A program made the position numbers and the translations under genes. DNA of 64,000 bases from Acidimicrobiales bacterium (GTDB taxonomy: Bacteria; Actinomycetota; Acidimicrobiia; Acidimicrobiales; JAVJTC01), in NCBI GenBank assembly GCA_040219085.1, contig JAVJTC010000003.1, positions 1 to 64,000 on the forward strand. The letters run 5' to 3'. Position 1 is the first letter of the stretch; the number at the start of each line of letters is the position of its first letter. Positions 8,282-17,828 of the stretch are shown in pieces. The notes beneath the pieces were generated by a model. It saw only the letters and a program-made list of their open reading frames with translations, was not told the origin of the DNA and did no database searches.

Positions 8282-9492
8282 GCCGACGCCGGATCGAAGA
8301 CGAGCTGGACGTTCTTCATGGTCCGCAGCTGACCCGTCTCATACGACGGCGACGACCCGGGCGCGACGGAGAACTCCGGGATGCGCCTGAGCATCTCCTC
8401 GATGGTCACCGTGAGCTCGAGCCGCGCGAGATGCGAGCCGATGCAGCGGTGCACGCCGATGCCGAAGGTCGAGTGCAGGATCGACTCGCGGCGGATGTCG
8501 ATCGTGGTGGGATCCTCGACCACCTCCGGATCCCGCGACGCCGAGGCGTAGTTCAACAGAACCCAGTCCCCCTCGCTCAGGTCCTCACCCGCCACCTCGA
8601 CGTCGGCGGTCACGTGGCGGGCGACGGCGATGACCGGCGGGAACACTCGGATGAACTCCTCGACGGCCGCGGGAATCAGGCTCGGGTCCTCGACGAGTGC
8701 CTGCCGGTCGGCAGGGTTCAGGGCGAGGTGATGGATGGCGGCGGACATGACGTGGGTGGTGGTCGCCAGGCCTCCGTAGACGAGGTCCACCAGGACGCTG
8801 ATCCGGTCCTCCCACGGTGCCGGCTCGCCGTCCTTGTCCACGCCGGCGACGATGAGGTCGACGACATCACCGCGTGGGCCCTCGTCTCGACGGGCGGCCA
8901 GGTAGTCGCCGATGTAGTTGTAGACCTCGACGAAGGACGGTCCGCGCTCCTCGAGAGGACCGAAGGTGCCGATGTCGAGGGTCTCGAACAGCCAGGGCAG
9001 GTCCTCGACCGGGACGGGGATGATGCAGTTGAACAGGACCATCCCGGGCAACTGGGCGGCGAAGTCGCCGACGAACTCACACGAGCCCGTCGCAGCGAAT
9101 GCGTCGATGAGCTCGTTCGCGTACTGGCGGGCGGGGGCCTCGTAGCTCGCGATCGTCGTCGGGCTGAGGAAGGGGTTCAGGGCGCGGCGCCAGGTGTCGT
9201 GGTAGGGCGGATCGCACTCCTCGGGAAGGATGAGGACGGCCCCCTCCGGGCGGTTGACCATGTAGCCGCCCGCACTGGAGAACGTCTCCCAGTCCTGGGC
9301 GCACCGCTTGACGTCCTCGTAGCGGTTGAACACCGTGTAGCCGTGCCCGACCGTGCTGTGGGCCACCGGGCACTTCGCCAACAACGCGTCGAGGGTCTCC
9401 TCGAGGCTGTCGTTGAGGCTCGGGTCCTCGATGTGGAAGTCCGTCCCCATGTCGCGTCCGTCGGCGCCGACGACGCCTGTACCGTCCCCCAT
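8278..9492 (-). CDS. cytochrome P450 (operon copy 1)
   Basis: A 404-aa soluble bacterial P450. The haem-binding loop FGIGVHRCIGSHLARLE contains the thiolate Cys at about residue 350; the ExxR of helix K is in EEFIRVF, and the oxygen-activating helix I reads GGLATTTH, lacking the usual acidic residue before the threonine. The start was set at the ATG at 9492 with GGAAG upstream; an internal ATG at 9450 is an alternative. It overlaps the ferredoxin gene by 4 bases and lies 65 bases downstream of the TetR regulator. The substrate cannot be told from the sequence. Confidence 0.92.
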   Translation of the reverse strand: MGDGTGVVGADGRDMGTDFHIEDPSLNDSLEETLDALLAKCPVAHSTVGHGYTVFNRYEDVKRCAQDWETFSSAGGYMVNRPEGAVLILPEECDPPYHDTWRRALNPFLSPTTIASYEAPARQYANELIDAFAATGSCEFVGDFAAQLPGMVLFNCIIPVPVEDLPWLFETLDIGTFGPLEERGPSFVEVYNYIGDYLAARRDEGPRGDVVDLIVAGVDKDGEPAPWEDRISVLVDLVYGGLATTTHVMSAAIHHLALNPADRQALVEDPSLIPAAVEEFIRVFPPVIAVARHVTADVEVAGEDLSEGDWVLLNYASASRDPEVVEDPTTIDIRRESILHSTFGIGVHRCIGSHLARLELTVTIEEMLRRIPEFSVAPGSSPSYETGQLRTMKNVQLVFDPASA

Positions 9493-9556
9493 CTTCGCTT
9501 CCGCTCGTGTCGTGGTCGGGCCGTTGTCGGCCCTGGTCGAATGTGTCGACCCGCCG

Positions 9557-10162
9557 TCACCGGCCGGGTCGCAGTCCCCTCTCGGCGGCGACCGCCGCGA
9601 GCGTGACGTCGAAGGTCGCCCTGACGAGGTCGACCAACTCACGCGTGAGGGGCTCCGCGACGATCAGCGACCGGTAGATCAACAGGCCGGGACCGAGGTC
9701 TGCGAGCAGCCTGACGGTCTCGTCGTCCGCATAGTCGCCGAGGACGTCGCGGACGTGTCTGCGCAGAGCGCGCCGGTAGGGCTCGATGGCATGGGTGCGC
9801 ACGACCGCCGCCACCTCGGGGTCCGATTCCATCGCGGAGATGACGCCCGGGTAGAAAGGCCGCTCGGCGCCGCCGAGGGTCTCGAAGAGACGCTCGAGAA
9901 CGTCCGTGTACGACGGCGCCGGGTCCTGGGCCGCGTCGTCGTCGGGGACCAGGAGTGCGGCGATCGCCGCGGCGACGAGCTCGGACTTCGAGTTCCAGCG
10001 GCGGTAGATGGTCGACAGGCCCACGCTCGCCCGCCGGGCGACGGCCTCCATCGTCAACTGGTCGAAACCGACCTCGGCGAACAACTCGATCGTGGCGTCG
10101 ACGATGGCGACGTCACGGGTCGGGTCGAGTGGGCGCCCCCTGCGGGTGTCCGTGTCCGCCAC
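9557..10162 (-). CDS. TetR/AcrR family transcriptional regulator
   Basis: A 201-aa regulator. The N-terminal helix-turn-helix (TIELFAEVGFDQLTMEAVA, then RRASVGLSTIYRRW) is at about residues 25-60, and the rest is the variable ligand-binding domain. The GTG start follows the stop of the upstream P450 without any gap, so it is co-transcribed with the enzymes it probably controls. A candidate target is the promoter region at 11354-11533. Confidence 0.92.
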   Translation of the reverse strand: MADTDTRRGRPLDPTRDVAIVDATIELFAEVGFDQLTMEAVARRASVGLSTIYRRWNSKSELVAAAIAALLVPDDDAAQDPAPSYTDVLERLFETLGGAERPFYPGVISAMESDPEVAAVVRTHAIEPYRRALRRHVRDVLGDYADDETVRLLADLGPGLLIYRSLIVAEPLTRELVDLVRATFDVTLAAVAAERGLRPGR

Positions 10163-11353
10163 CTAGAAGGTCACCGGCAGGGTGCGCGCGCCCCGGATCC
10201 ACAGGGTGGGCAGCCAGTCGGTGTCGGCGTTCACCCGCGCGATGTCGGGCATCCGCTCGAGGATCTTCGTCAGTGCGACTGCGGCCATCCGCCGACCGAT
10301 CGATGCACCCGGGCAGTAATGGGGGCCGTGCGCGAAGGAGAGGTGGCCGTCGGTGTTGCGGTCGATGTCGAAGACATCGGGGTTGGGGAAACGGCGCTCG
10401 TCGCGGTTGGCGGACGAGATGTAGGACAGGACGAAAGAGTTCTCCGGGATGGTGACACCGTGCAGGTCGATCTCCTGAGCCGCCGTCTGGAAGACGAGGT
10501 GCACGGGTGACCAGAAGCGCAGCGACTCCTCGACCACCTTCGGGACGAGGGACAGATCAGCCTTCACCCGCGCCATGAGGTCGGGCTCCTCGAACAGCGC
10601 GATGAGTGAGTTGCCGATCAGGTGCGACGGCGTCTCGGATCCACCGAAGTGGGTGAGGATCACCACGCTCAGCACCTCGAGGGGTGAGAGCGTCTCCTCG
10701 TCGACCTCGGCCCGGACGAGCATGGAGATGAAGTCGTCGGTCGGGTTGGCCCGGCGGTCCGCGATGACTGTCTCGAGGTACTCGCGCAGACTGGCGACGC
10801 TCGCACGGATGCGGGTGACCTCGTCGTCGGCCAGCGCGGCGCGGTTGGCGGCGTTCAACAGGTCCGCGGTCCAGTGCTTGAAGTTCTCACGCTGGGACGC
10901 GTCGACCCCGATCATCTCGGCTGTCACGCTGACCGGCACGTAGGCGGCGAAGTCTCCGACGAAGTCGAAGCTGCGGTCCGGCCGGTCCATCAGGTCGTCG
11001 ATCAGTCCGTCGACGATCTCGTGCACCTTGGGCTCCATGGCCCTTGTGATCGACGGCTTGAAGCCCTCGGCGGCGAGCTTGCGCAGCCGGGTGTGTTCGG
11101 GCGGATCCATCGCGATGATCGACGGCACCTCGGGTACCGGGTCTAGGTCGCCGAAGGCCTGGGCGATGAAGTCACGTGCCGAGTACTGCTCGGGGTGAAG
11201 GAACGTGTTCTTGCAGTCCTCGTAGCGGGTGAGCGCGTACGCGCCCACCGGCTCGATGAAGTAGACCGGCGCCTCGTCCCGCAACCGCCGGTAGTGAGGG
11301 TAGGGATCCACCTGGACCTCGAGCCTGGTCGGGTCGAAAAGCACGTCGGTCAT
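10163..11353 (-). CDS. cytochrome P450 (operon copy 2)
   Basis: A 396-aa P450. The haem loop LSFAHGPHYCPGASIGRR has its Cys at about residue 347; the helix K motif is EESLRFW, and helix I reads THFGGSETPSH, with a normal acid-Thr pair. The start was set at the ATG at 11353 (MTDVLFDPTRL) with a G-rich Shine-Dalgarno just upstream; the 17 extra upstream codons are unlikely. It is the first gene of the operon P450 - tetR - P450 - ferredoxin - flavoprotein - PRTase - nitrilase. It differs clearly from copy 1, so the two probably catalyse different steps. Confidence 0.92.
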   Translation of the reverse strand: MTDVLFDPTRLEVQVDPYPHYRRLRDEAPVYFIEPVGAYALTRYEDCKNTFLHPEQYSARDFIAQAFGDLDPVPEVPSIIAMDPPEHTRLRKLAAEGFKPSITRAMEPKVHEIVDGLIDDLMDRPDRSFDFVGDFAAYVPVSVTAEMIGVDASQRENFKHWTADLLNAANRAALADDEVTRIRASVASLREYLETVIADRRANPTDDFISMLVRAEVDEETLSPLEVLSVVILTHFGGSETPSHLIGNSLIALFEEPDLMARVKADLSLVPKVVEESLRFWSPVHLVFQTAAQEIDLHGVTIPENSFVLSYISSANRDERRFPNPDVFDIDRNTDGHLSFAHGPHYCPGASIGRRMAAVALTKILERMPDIARVNADTDWLPTLWIRGARTLPVTF

Positions 11354-11533
11354 CGGAGTCCCCCGGAGTGTCCACCCGCTGCTGTCGCGGCGTACCTGAG
11401 ACACTAGCCATTAACCGGGAACTATCAATACCGTAATTAGGGACAGGGCGGACACCGCTGGCGGCGGGGCTCCGGCTGACATCGCGCGTGGAGGGACCCG
11501 GTCCACCCCCTCCACCGGCAATAGTGTGCGGAC
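11354..11533. promoter_or_regulatory. divergent promoter region (P450 operon / SLC12-like transporter)
   Basis: A 180-base gap between divergent genes. It holds the most AT-rich stretch nearby (about 11408-11442), including an imperfect 15-bp dyad, GGAACTATCAATACC, at about 11418-11432. This could be the operator of the co-transcribed TetR regulator. The symmetry is weak (pattern GGnAnT on each side). Confidence 0.3.
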
Positions 11534-14068
11534 ATGACGGGCGCGACCGAGGAGCAACAGGGAGGGCTCGGCACCTTCGGAGGCGTCTTCACGCCGAGCA
11601 TCCTGACGATCCTCGGCCTGGTGCTGTTTCTGCGGGTGCCCTACGTCGTGGGCAGCGTCGGCCTGTTCCAGTCGCTCATCATTCTCGGCCTGGCGACGCT
11701 GGTCTCGGTCCTCACGACGATCTCACTGGCAACGGTCGCGACGAACCTCAAGGTCCGCGGCGGCGGCGAGTACTTCTTGATCTCGCGAACCCTCGGCGTC
11801 GAGTTCGGCGGGGCGGTCGGCGTGGTGTTGTACCTGGCGATCTCGGTTTCGGTCGCGTTCTACGCCATCGGCTTCGCCGAGGCGGCAGCCGGTGCGTTCG
11901 ACCGCGACGCCGCGTCGGTGATCCAGTCCGTCGCGGTCGCCCTGATCGTCGTGCTGATCGGCGTGGCGATCATCGGCTCGGACCTCGCCACCCGTCTCCA
12001 GTACGTCGTGATGGCACTTCTCGTGATGTCGCTGGTGTCGTTCTTCGTCGGCGCCGGCCGCGACTTCGACGCGGATCTGCTGTCGGAGAACTTCGACAAG
12101 CCCGACAACGGGACCGGTTTCTGGGAGGCGTTCGCGATCTTCTTCCCGGCCGTCACGGGCTTCAGCCAGGGGGTCGCGATGTCCGGCGACCTCCGCTCCC
12201 CCAGCCGTTCGATCACACGGGGGACCTTCGCCGCCGTCGGCGTCTCGACCATCGTCTACGTCGCAGCGATCATCGTCCTCGCCGGATCGGCTCCGGCGGC
12301 GACGCTCGTCGACGAGACCACGACGATCATGGGCGACGTGTCGCTCGCCGCGTGGACGATCCTCGTCGGCGTGCTCGCGGCGACGCTGTCGTCGGCACTC
12401 GCATCGTCGCTCGGCGGGCCACGGGTCCTGCAGCAGTTGGCCAAGGACCGTGTCCTGCCCGGGATCGCCCCCTTCGCGGCGGGGGCCGGACCGATGAGAA
12501 ACCCCCGCCGCGCCGCCCTGATCACGGCGCTGATCGCGGTGATCGTGGCGGCACTGGGCGACCTCAACGCCGTCGCCCCGATCATCTCGATGTTCTTCCT
12601 CGCCAGCTACGGCCTCATCAACTACGCGACCTACTTCGAGATCCGGGCCGCCAGCACGTCGTTCCGCCCTCGGTTCCGTTGGTACGACCGTCGGGTGAGC
12701 CTGGCCGGCACGGCGGCGTGCGGCGCGGCCATCGTGGCGATCAACCCCATCGCCGGTGCCGCCGCCGGCGTCGTGCTGGTGGGCCTCTACCTCTATCTCC
12801 GGCGGCGGGACACCCCCGACAGGTGGAGCGACAGCGCAGGCGCCTACCACTTCACCCAGGCGCGCAAGCACCTGCGCCGCCTCGACGACCACCCCCGGAC
12901 GCGTGACTGGCGCCCGTGCATGCTCGTTTTCGTGCCGAGGGATCCCGAGCTGCGGAGCCGCATGCTCAAGGTCGCATCCTGGATGGAAGGTGACGTCGGC
13001 TACATGACGGCCGTGCGCGTCGTCGAGGGTGACGATCCCCGCCGACGACGACATGCCGCGGAGGTGGAGGCCGATCTGCGCCGTGAGCTCGACGACTCGG
13101 CACCGGGTAGCTACGCCCGGGTTCTCGCCACCCAGGAGATCGACGTCGCAGTCCCGGCTCTGGTGCAGGCGCACGGGATCGGCGACATCCGCGCGAACCT
13201 CGCAGTCTTCGGCGTACGGGACCTCCGCAGCACCGACGGGGACGGCGAGGCGTACGGACAGATGCTGCACGGCTGCGCCCGCCAGGGCACCAACGTGGTG
13301 ATCACCAACGTGGATCGCCACGGGTGGGAGGTCTTCGAGTCCACCGCCCCCCGTGACCGCACGATCGGGCTGTGGTGGTCCGACGATCAGGTCGGGCAGT
13401 TGATCACGCTCATCGCCTGGCTGTGCAAGCGCGACCCGGCGTGGAGCGACGCCCGCGTCATCGCCCATGTTCCGGCCGGCGAGCAGCCCGACGAGAGAGC
13501 CCGGGTGGAGTCGCTGCTGGAGGCGGCGCGGATCCGTGCCGACGTCGTGGAGGTCGAGCCCACAGCGGCTGCGCTCGCGGACGCCCTCGGCTCGACGACG
13601 CTGGCATTGGCTCCGCTGCGGATCCGCCGGGGACGCGCCCTCGGACCGTTCGGGTCACCGCTCGGCATGCTCCTCGAGAGCCTGCCGATCGCGATCATGA
13701 CGCTCGCCACTGAGTTCCTGGACCTCGACGCGGAGCCCGATGATGAACTCGAGGAACTGGCGGAGCTGCGCGAACAGGTCGAACGCACCCGCAGATGGGT
13801 GAGGGAACTCGACACTGAGGCGTCGGCGAGACTCGTCGAGACGGAGAGCCGGCGGATCGCTCTGGACGCGGCCGACGACGATGACGACCGCGACCGTCTG
13901 CGGGACGCGGTGGCCGAGGCGGAGAGAGAGGCGACGGCCGCTTTCCGGCGCTACCTGGACGCCAAGACGCGCCTCGAGGCCGTCGAACGCAGGTTCCACG
14001 AGATGTCGCCAGGTGCCGGACCGTCGGACCTCGATCCCGCCGTGTGGCGAAGTTCGTCCCGCGACTGA
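11534..14068 (+). CDS. SLC12-like cation-chloride cotransporter / APC-superfamily permease
   Basis: An 844-aa membrane protein. The first 430 residues have about 12 hydrophobic segments of the APC superfamily fold; GTFGGVFTPSILTILGLVLFLR at the N-terminus and the FFPAVTGFSQGVAMSGDL segment are characteristic of SLC12 (Na-K-Cl) family proteins rather than amino acid permeases. Then comes a cytosolic domain of about 300 residues (RDWRPCMLVFVPRD onwards), like the SLC12 C-terminal domain, and a charged coiled-coil tail (about 730-820). The ion specificity cannot be deduced. ATG start at 11534, divergent from the P450 operon; a hairpin follows the stop. Confidence 0.85.
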   Translation: MTGATEEQQGGLGTFGGVFTPSILTILGLVLFLRVPYVVGSVGLFQSLIILGLATLVSVLTTISLATVATNLKVRGGGEYFLISRTLGVEFGGAVGVVLYLAISVSVAFYAIGFAEAAAGAFDRDAASVIQSVAVALIVVLIGVAIIGSDLATRLQYVVMALLVMSLVSFFVGAGRDFDADLLSENFDKPDNGTGFWEAFAIFFPAVTGFSQGVAMSGDLRSPSRSITRGTFAAVGVSTIVYVAAIIVLAGSAPAATLVDETTTIMGDVSLAAWTILVGVLAATLSSALASSLGGPRVLQQLAKDRVLPGIAPFAAGAGPMRNPRRAALITALIAVIVAALGDLNAVAPIISMFFLASYGLINYATYFEIRAASTSFRPRFRWYDRRVSLAGTAACGAAIVAINPIAGAAAGVVLVGLYLYLRRRDTPDRWSDSAGAYHFTQARKHLRRLDDHPRTRDWRPCMLVFVPRDPELRSRMLKVASWMEGDVGYMTAVRVVEGDDPRRRRHAAEVEADLRRELDDSAPGSYARVLATQEIDVAVPALVQAHGIGDIRANLAVFGVRDLRSTDGDGEAYGQMLHGCARQGTNVVITNVDRHGWEVFESTAPRDRTIGLWWSDDQVGQLITLIAWLCKRDPAWSDARVIAHVPAGEQPDERARVESLLEAARIRADVVEVEPTAAALADALGSTTLALAPLRIRRGRALGPFGSPLGMLLESLPIAIMTLATEFLDLDAEPDDELEELAELREQVERTRRWVRELDTEASARLVETESRRIALDAADDDDDRDRLRDAVAEAEREATAAFRRYLDAKTRLEAVERRFHEMSPGAGPSDLDPAVWRSSSRD

Positions 14069-14087
14069 GCCGGCCGGTCGGGCTCAG
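14065..14087. terminator. hairpin between convergent genes
   Basis: A perfect 7-bp inverted repeat (CTGAGCC / GGCTCAG, 9-base loop) overlaps the stop codon of the transporter and that of the convergent sulfotransferase remnant. No T-run; it would work as a bidirectional hairpin terminator. Confidence 0.5.
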
Positions 14088-14452
14088 CGCGGGTAGCCCA
14101 GCTGCTCGGCGAGGGGCCCGAGGGCCTCATCGAGACGTCCACGGACCTCAGCGGACAGTTCGTCGCGCCAGGACCCGACCATCCCCCGCCTGAACGTCCC
14201 CGTGCCGCCGGGAACCATCTCCGCGATCTGGCGGGCGCGTCGCGGTGTGACCGTGATTCCGAGTTCCGTCGCGAGCCTGGTCACGGCTCCGGGGGCGAGC
14301 TCACCGACGAGGTCCTCGAATCGCGCGGTCACGGTGCCGGGGCGCTCACGCCACTGCAGGCTGCGATCCATCTGCTCTGCGACACCGTTGACCCGACTCC
14401 CTCCGAGGTCCCCGCCGACCGCAGCGAGCACGGCCCGCTCGCCCAGCGACAT
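14084..14452 (-). pseudogene. C-terminal fragment of a sulfotransferase
   Basis: A 122-aa frame (ATG at 14452) that resembles only the end of P-loop sulfotransferases: PGTVTARFEDLVG (the VLxVRYEDL strand) and FRRGMVGSWRDELS followed by a final LGY. The N-terminal PAPS-binding half (the 5'-PSB loop) is missing, and there is no room for it before the divergent response regulator at 14678. It therefore looks like a 5'-truncated relic; expression as a small protein cannot be excluded. Confidence 0.6.
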
Positions 14453-14677
14453 GTCGGCCGCCAACCGGCGATTGCGGTGATTCGCCCGCGCGTCGGTCCA
14501 CCAGTGGGCCGGCTGGACGTGGGAGCGCTCCGTCGAACATGTGGTCACGGCGCTGCAGGAGCTGACACGCCGCTGACCCGTCAGGTGGGAGTCAGGTCGC
14601 TCCTGGTTGGGTGGGGCGATGGCGTTCGATCTGGTAGCGGCTGGCACCTCTACGATCGCGCAGGGGCGGTCCGTGCC

Positions 14678-15355
14678 ATGAAGCTGCTGTTGATCGAGGA
14701 CGACAAGAAGATCGCCACCGCTGTCACGCGCGGCCTCCAAGGCGAGGGTTTCAACGTCACCGTCGCCTACGACGGCGTCGCCGGACTGTGGAAGGCGATC
14801 GAGAGCACCTACGACGCGGTCATCGTGGACCTGATGCTCCCCGGCAGGAACGGTTTCCAGATCTGCAGCGAGCTACGCAAGGCCGGCGACTGGACACCCA
14901 TCCTGGTGCTGACGGCGAAGGACGGCGACCTCGACGAGGCCGAGGCGCTGGACACCGGCGCGGACGACTATCTGACCAAGCCGTTCTCGTTCCCGGTCCT
15001 GGTTGCACACCTGCGCGCACTTCTGCGGCGTGCGGGCGGGCAGGAACCCGTCGCGCTCGAGGTGGGCGATCTGCGCATCGACCCCGGGCAGCGTCGCGTC
15101 TGGCGGGGCGACGAGGAGGTGGACGTCACGACCCGTCAGTTCGACGTCCTCGAGTTCCTCGTGCGCCGGGCGGGTCAGGTCCTGTCCAAGGCGGAGATCC
15201 TCGCGGGGGTGTGGGACCTCGACTTCGACGGTGATCCGAACATCGTCGAGGTCTACATCCGCCGCCTGCGCACGCGGATCGACGAGCCGTTCGGACGCAG
15301 CGCCATCCAGACCGTGCGCGGCGCGGGGTACCGACTCGCCACGAACGGCGGCTAG
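14678..15355 (+). CDS. OmpR/PhoB-family response regulator
   Basis: A 225-aa regulator: receiver domain with the acidic pair in LLIEDDKK, phospho-acceptor Asp51 (VIVDLMLPGRNGF) and the TKPFSF lysine, followed by a winged-helix DNA-binding domain from about residue 125 to the end (YIRRLRTRID, TVRGAGYRL). The true start is the ATG at 14678; the frame is open much further upstream but without similarity. It is 4 bases from the sensor kinase gene, forming a two-component pair. Confidence 0.95.
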   Translation: MKLLLIEDDKKIATAVTRGLQGEGFNVTVAYDGVAGLWKAIESTYDAVIVDLMLPGRNGFQICSELRKAGDWTPILVLTAKDGDLDEAEALDTGADDYLTKPFSFPVLVAHLRALLRRAGGQEPVALEVGDLRIDPGQRRVWRGDEEVDVTTRQFDVLEFLVRRAGQVLSKAEILAGVWDLDFDGDPNIVEVYIRRLRTRIDEPFGRSAIQTVRGAGYRLATNGG

Positions 15356-15359
15356 CGAC

Positions 15360-16718
15360 GTGCCCAGCCTGCGCGCCAGGACCTCGACGATCCGCTTCCG
15401 CATCACCGTGATCGCCGGCCTGCTCGTGGCGATCGTTCTCACGGCGAGCGCGATCGGACTCGTCGTCCTCCAGCGCCAGCAACTCATGCACAACCTCGAC
15501 GCGTCCCTCGAGCAGCGCTCCGACCAACTCGGCGAGATCCTCGTCGAGGGCGGTGAGCCGTCGCTGGTCGTCGCGAACAGCAACGACGAGGACCGGGCCG
15601 CACAGGTCATGGACCCGGCCGGCACGGTTCTCGCCGCCACGACCAACCTCGAGGGCGAAGCCCCCATCGCCACTCTGGCCGCCGACGAGGACCAGCGGCT
15701 GCGCACTGTCAGCGATCTTCCGCTCGAAGACGACACCTACCGGACGTTGTCGAGGCGGGTCGAGACCCCGTCGGGAACGCTGGTGTTGAACGTCGCCGAG
15801 AACATCGACGACCTGCGCGACGCCATCCGTGGGCTCACCTGGGCCCTGTCGATCGCCGTGCCGGGCGTCGTGATCTTCGTCATGAGCCTCGTGTGGTGGC
15901 TGGTGGGACGGACCCTGCGTCCGGTGGAGAGCCTCCGGGCGGAGGTGACCGCGATCACCGACACGAGTACCGAGCGGCGCGTTCCGGTACCGCCTCACGA
16001 CGACGAGATCAGCCGCCTCGCGACCACGATGAACGCGATGCTGGACCGACTCGCGGAGGCAGGAGAGAACCAACGACGCTTCGTCGCCGACGCGTCCCAT
16101 GAGCTGCGTAGTCCGCTCACCCGCATCCGCACTGAGCTCGAGGTGGATCTCAACCAACCCGAACGCGCCGACCTCGCAGCGACCCACGGCCTCGTCCTGG
16201 AAGAGACCGTTGCACTGCAACAACTCGTCGACGACCTGCTCTACCTCGCCCGCGCCGACGCGAACGCCGCGCCACTGCGCCGCCGACCGACCGATCTCGA
16301 CGACATCGTCCTCAGCGAGGTGCGGCGGGTCCGCGAGGGGCAGGCCGTCACGATCGATGCCGCCGGTGTCACCGCGGCCCACGCGGAAGTCGACCCCGGC
16401 CAGACCACCCGGGTAGTGCGCAACCTGCTCGACAACGCGATCCGGCACGCGACGTCCTCGGTGAAGGTCCAACTTCGGGAGCTCGACGGGGCTGTGGAGC
16501 TGCGGATCACCGACGACGGGCCGGGCGTGCCGGCCGGGCGACGCGAGGACGTGTTCGCCCGGTTCGCCCGCCTCGACGACGCCCGGGCTCGCGACGAGGG
16601 CGGCACCGGCCTGGGCCTCGCCATCAGCCGTGAGATCGCGGTACGTCACGGTGGTTCCCTGGTCATCGACCCCGACCACCGCGGCGGAGCATCCTTCGTC
16701 CTCACCCTGCCCCGCTGA
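15360..16718 (+). CDS. sensor histidine kinase (two-component)
   Basis: A 452-aa membrane kinase: a transmembrane helix at about residues 18-38, an extracytoplasmic sensor loop of about 110 residues, a second helix at about 160-182, HAMP, a HisKA domain with His247 in VADASHELRSPLTR, and a HATPase domain (NLLDNAIRHA, DDGPGVP, GGTGLGLAIS). The GTG at 15360, with GGCGG upstream, lies just after the response regulator's stop and gives a normal length; the longer frame overlapping the regulator is discarded. The signal sensed is unknown. Confidence 0.93.
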   Translation: MPSLRARTSTIRFRITVIAGLLVAIVLTASAIGLVVLQRQQLMHNLDASLEQRSDQLGEILVEGGEPSLVVANSNDEDRAAQVMDPAGTVLAATTNLEGEAPIATLAADEDQRLRTVSDLPLEDDTYRTLSRRVETPSGTLVLNVAENIDDLRDAIRGLTWALSIAVPGVVIFVMSLVWWLVGRTLRPVESLRAEVTAITDTSTERRVPVPPHDDEISRLATTMNAMLDRLAEAGENQRRFVADASHELRSPLTRIRTELEVDLNQPERADLAATHGLVLEETVALQQLVDDLLYLARADANAAPLRRRPTDLDDIVLSEVRRVREGQAVTIDAAGVTAAHAEVDPGQTTRVVRNLLDNAIRHATSSVKVQLRELDGAVELRITDDGPGVPAGRREDVFARFARLDDARARDEGGTGLGLAISREIAVRHGGSLVIDPDHRGGASFVLTLPR

Positions 16719-16754
16719 CCCGATTCCGCCATTCCGGCGGTACCGGGCCGCCGT

Positions 16755-17828
16755 TCACACCGGCCGGGGATAGAACCGGCGCCTCGCCCAGAGCGCCACG
16801 TACACCAGGCCCACCAGGACCGGCACCTCGATGAGCGGACCGACCACACCGGCCAACGCCTCACCCGACGTCACCCCGAACACCCCGATCGCCACGGCGA
16901 TCGCGAGTTCGAAGTTGTTGCCCGCCGCGGTGAACGCGAGCGTCGTGTTCTTCTCGTAGGAGAGGCCCAGACGCAGGCCCAGCATGAACGAGGCCCCCCA
17001 GATGATGACGAAGTAGACCAGGAGGGGCGCCGCGATGCGGGCGACGTCGACGGGGCTGTCGGTGATGGCTTCGCCCTGGAGCGCGAACAGCATGACCACG
17101 GTGAACAAGAGGCCGTACAGCGCGATGGGGCCGATCCGCGGCAGGAACTCGTCCTCGTACCACTGCACCCCGCGGCGGGCCTCCCCCACGCGACGGGTCA
17201 GGTATCCCGCGACCAGGGGCACTCCGAGGAAGATCAACACGATGCGGGCGATCTCCCACATCGAGACGTCCAGCGCCGCGGTGTCCAGACCCAGCCAGCC
17301 GGGCAACAGTTCGAGATAGAAGTACCCCAGCGCGGCATAGGCGATGATCTGGAACACCGAGTTCAGCGCCACCAGCACCGCGGCGGCCTCGCGGTCGCCA
17401 CCAGCGAGATCGTTCCAGATCAGCACCATCGCGATACATCGGGCCAACCCCACGATGATGATCCCGGTGCGGTACTCGGGAAGGTCCGCGAGGAACAGCC
17501 ATGCCAGCGTGAACATCAGCGCGGGGCCGACCACCCAGTTGAGCAGCAGGGAGCTCAGGACCAGCCGCCGATCGGCCGCAACCTCGTCTATCCGCGAGTA
17601 CCGGACCTTCGCCAGCACCGGGTACATCATCAACAGGAGCCCGATCGCGATCGGCAGCGAGACCGTGCCGATCGCTATCTCGTCCAACCAGTCGTCGAGG
17701 TCGGGGATCAGGCGCCCGAGGGCGATTCCGAGGGCCATCGCCGCGACGATCCACGCCGGCAGGAACCGGTCGAGGCGCGACAACCGCTCGATCACCGCAA
17801 CCTCGCCGTGCTCTGCGCCCGTCGTCAT
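16755..17828 (-). CDS. acr3: ACR3-family arsenite efflux permease
   Basis: A 357-aa permease with about ten membrane helices. The family hallmarks are present: GLARCIAMVLIWNDLAGGD, with the conserved Cys that binds arsenite, and TAAGNNFELAIAVAIGVFG. It exports As(III), and possibly Sb(III), from the cytosol. No arsR or arsC lies next to it, so control is probably from elsewhere. Convergent with the histidine kinase gene. Confidence 0.92.
   Translation of the reverse strand: MTTGAEHGEVAVIERLSRLDRFLPAWIVAAMALGIALGRLIPDLDDWLDEIAIGTVSLPIAIGLLLMMYPVLAKVRYSRIDEVAADRRLVLSSLLLNWVVGPALMFTLAWLFLADLPEYRTGIIIVGLARCIAMVLIWNDLAGGDREAAAVLVALNSVFQIIAYAALGYFYLELLPGWLGLDTAALDVSMWEIARIVLIFLGVPLVAGYLTRRVGEARRGVQWYEDEFLPRIGPIALYGLLFTVVMLFALQGEAITDSPVDVARIAAPLLVYFVIIWGASFMLGLRLGLSYEKNTTLAFTAAGNNFELAIAVAIGVFGVTSGEALAGVVGPLIEVPVLVGLVYVALWARRRFYPRPV

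Noticed and set aside
11723-13468. 581-codon minus-strand frame opposite the SLC12-like transporter.
   Set aside because: Mirror of a clear membrane protein; Arg/Asp/His-rich, no domain.
15126-16679. 517-codon minus-strand frame opposite the two-component genes.
   Set aside because: Mirror frame of the response regulator and kinase, both of which have full motif sets.
16726-16740. Hairpin CCGCC / GGCGG between the histidine kinase and acr3.
   Set aside because: Only five base pairs, common by chance at this GC content; not called as a terminator.
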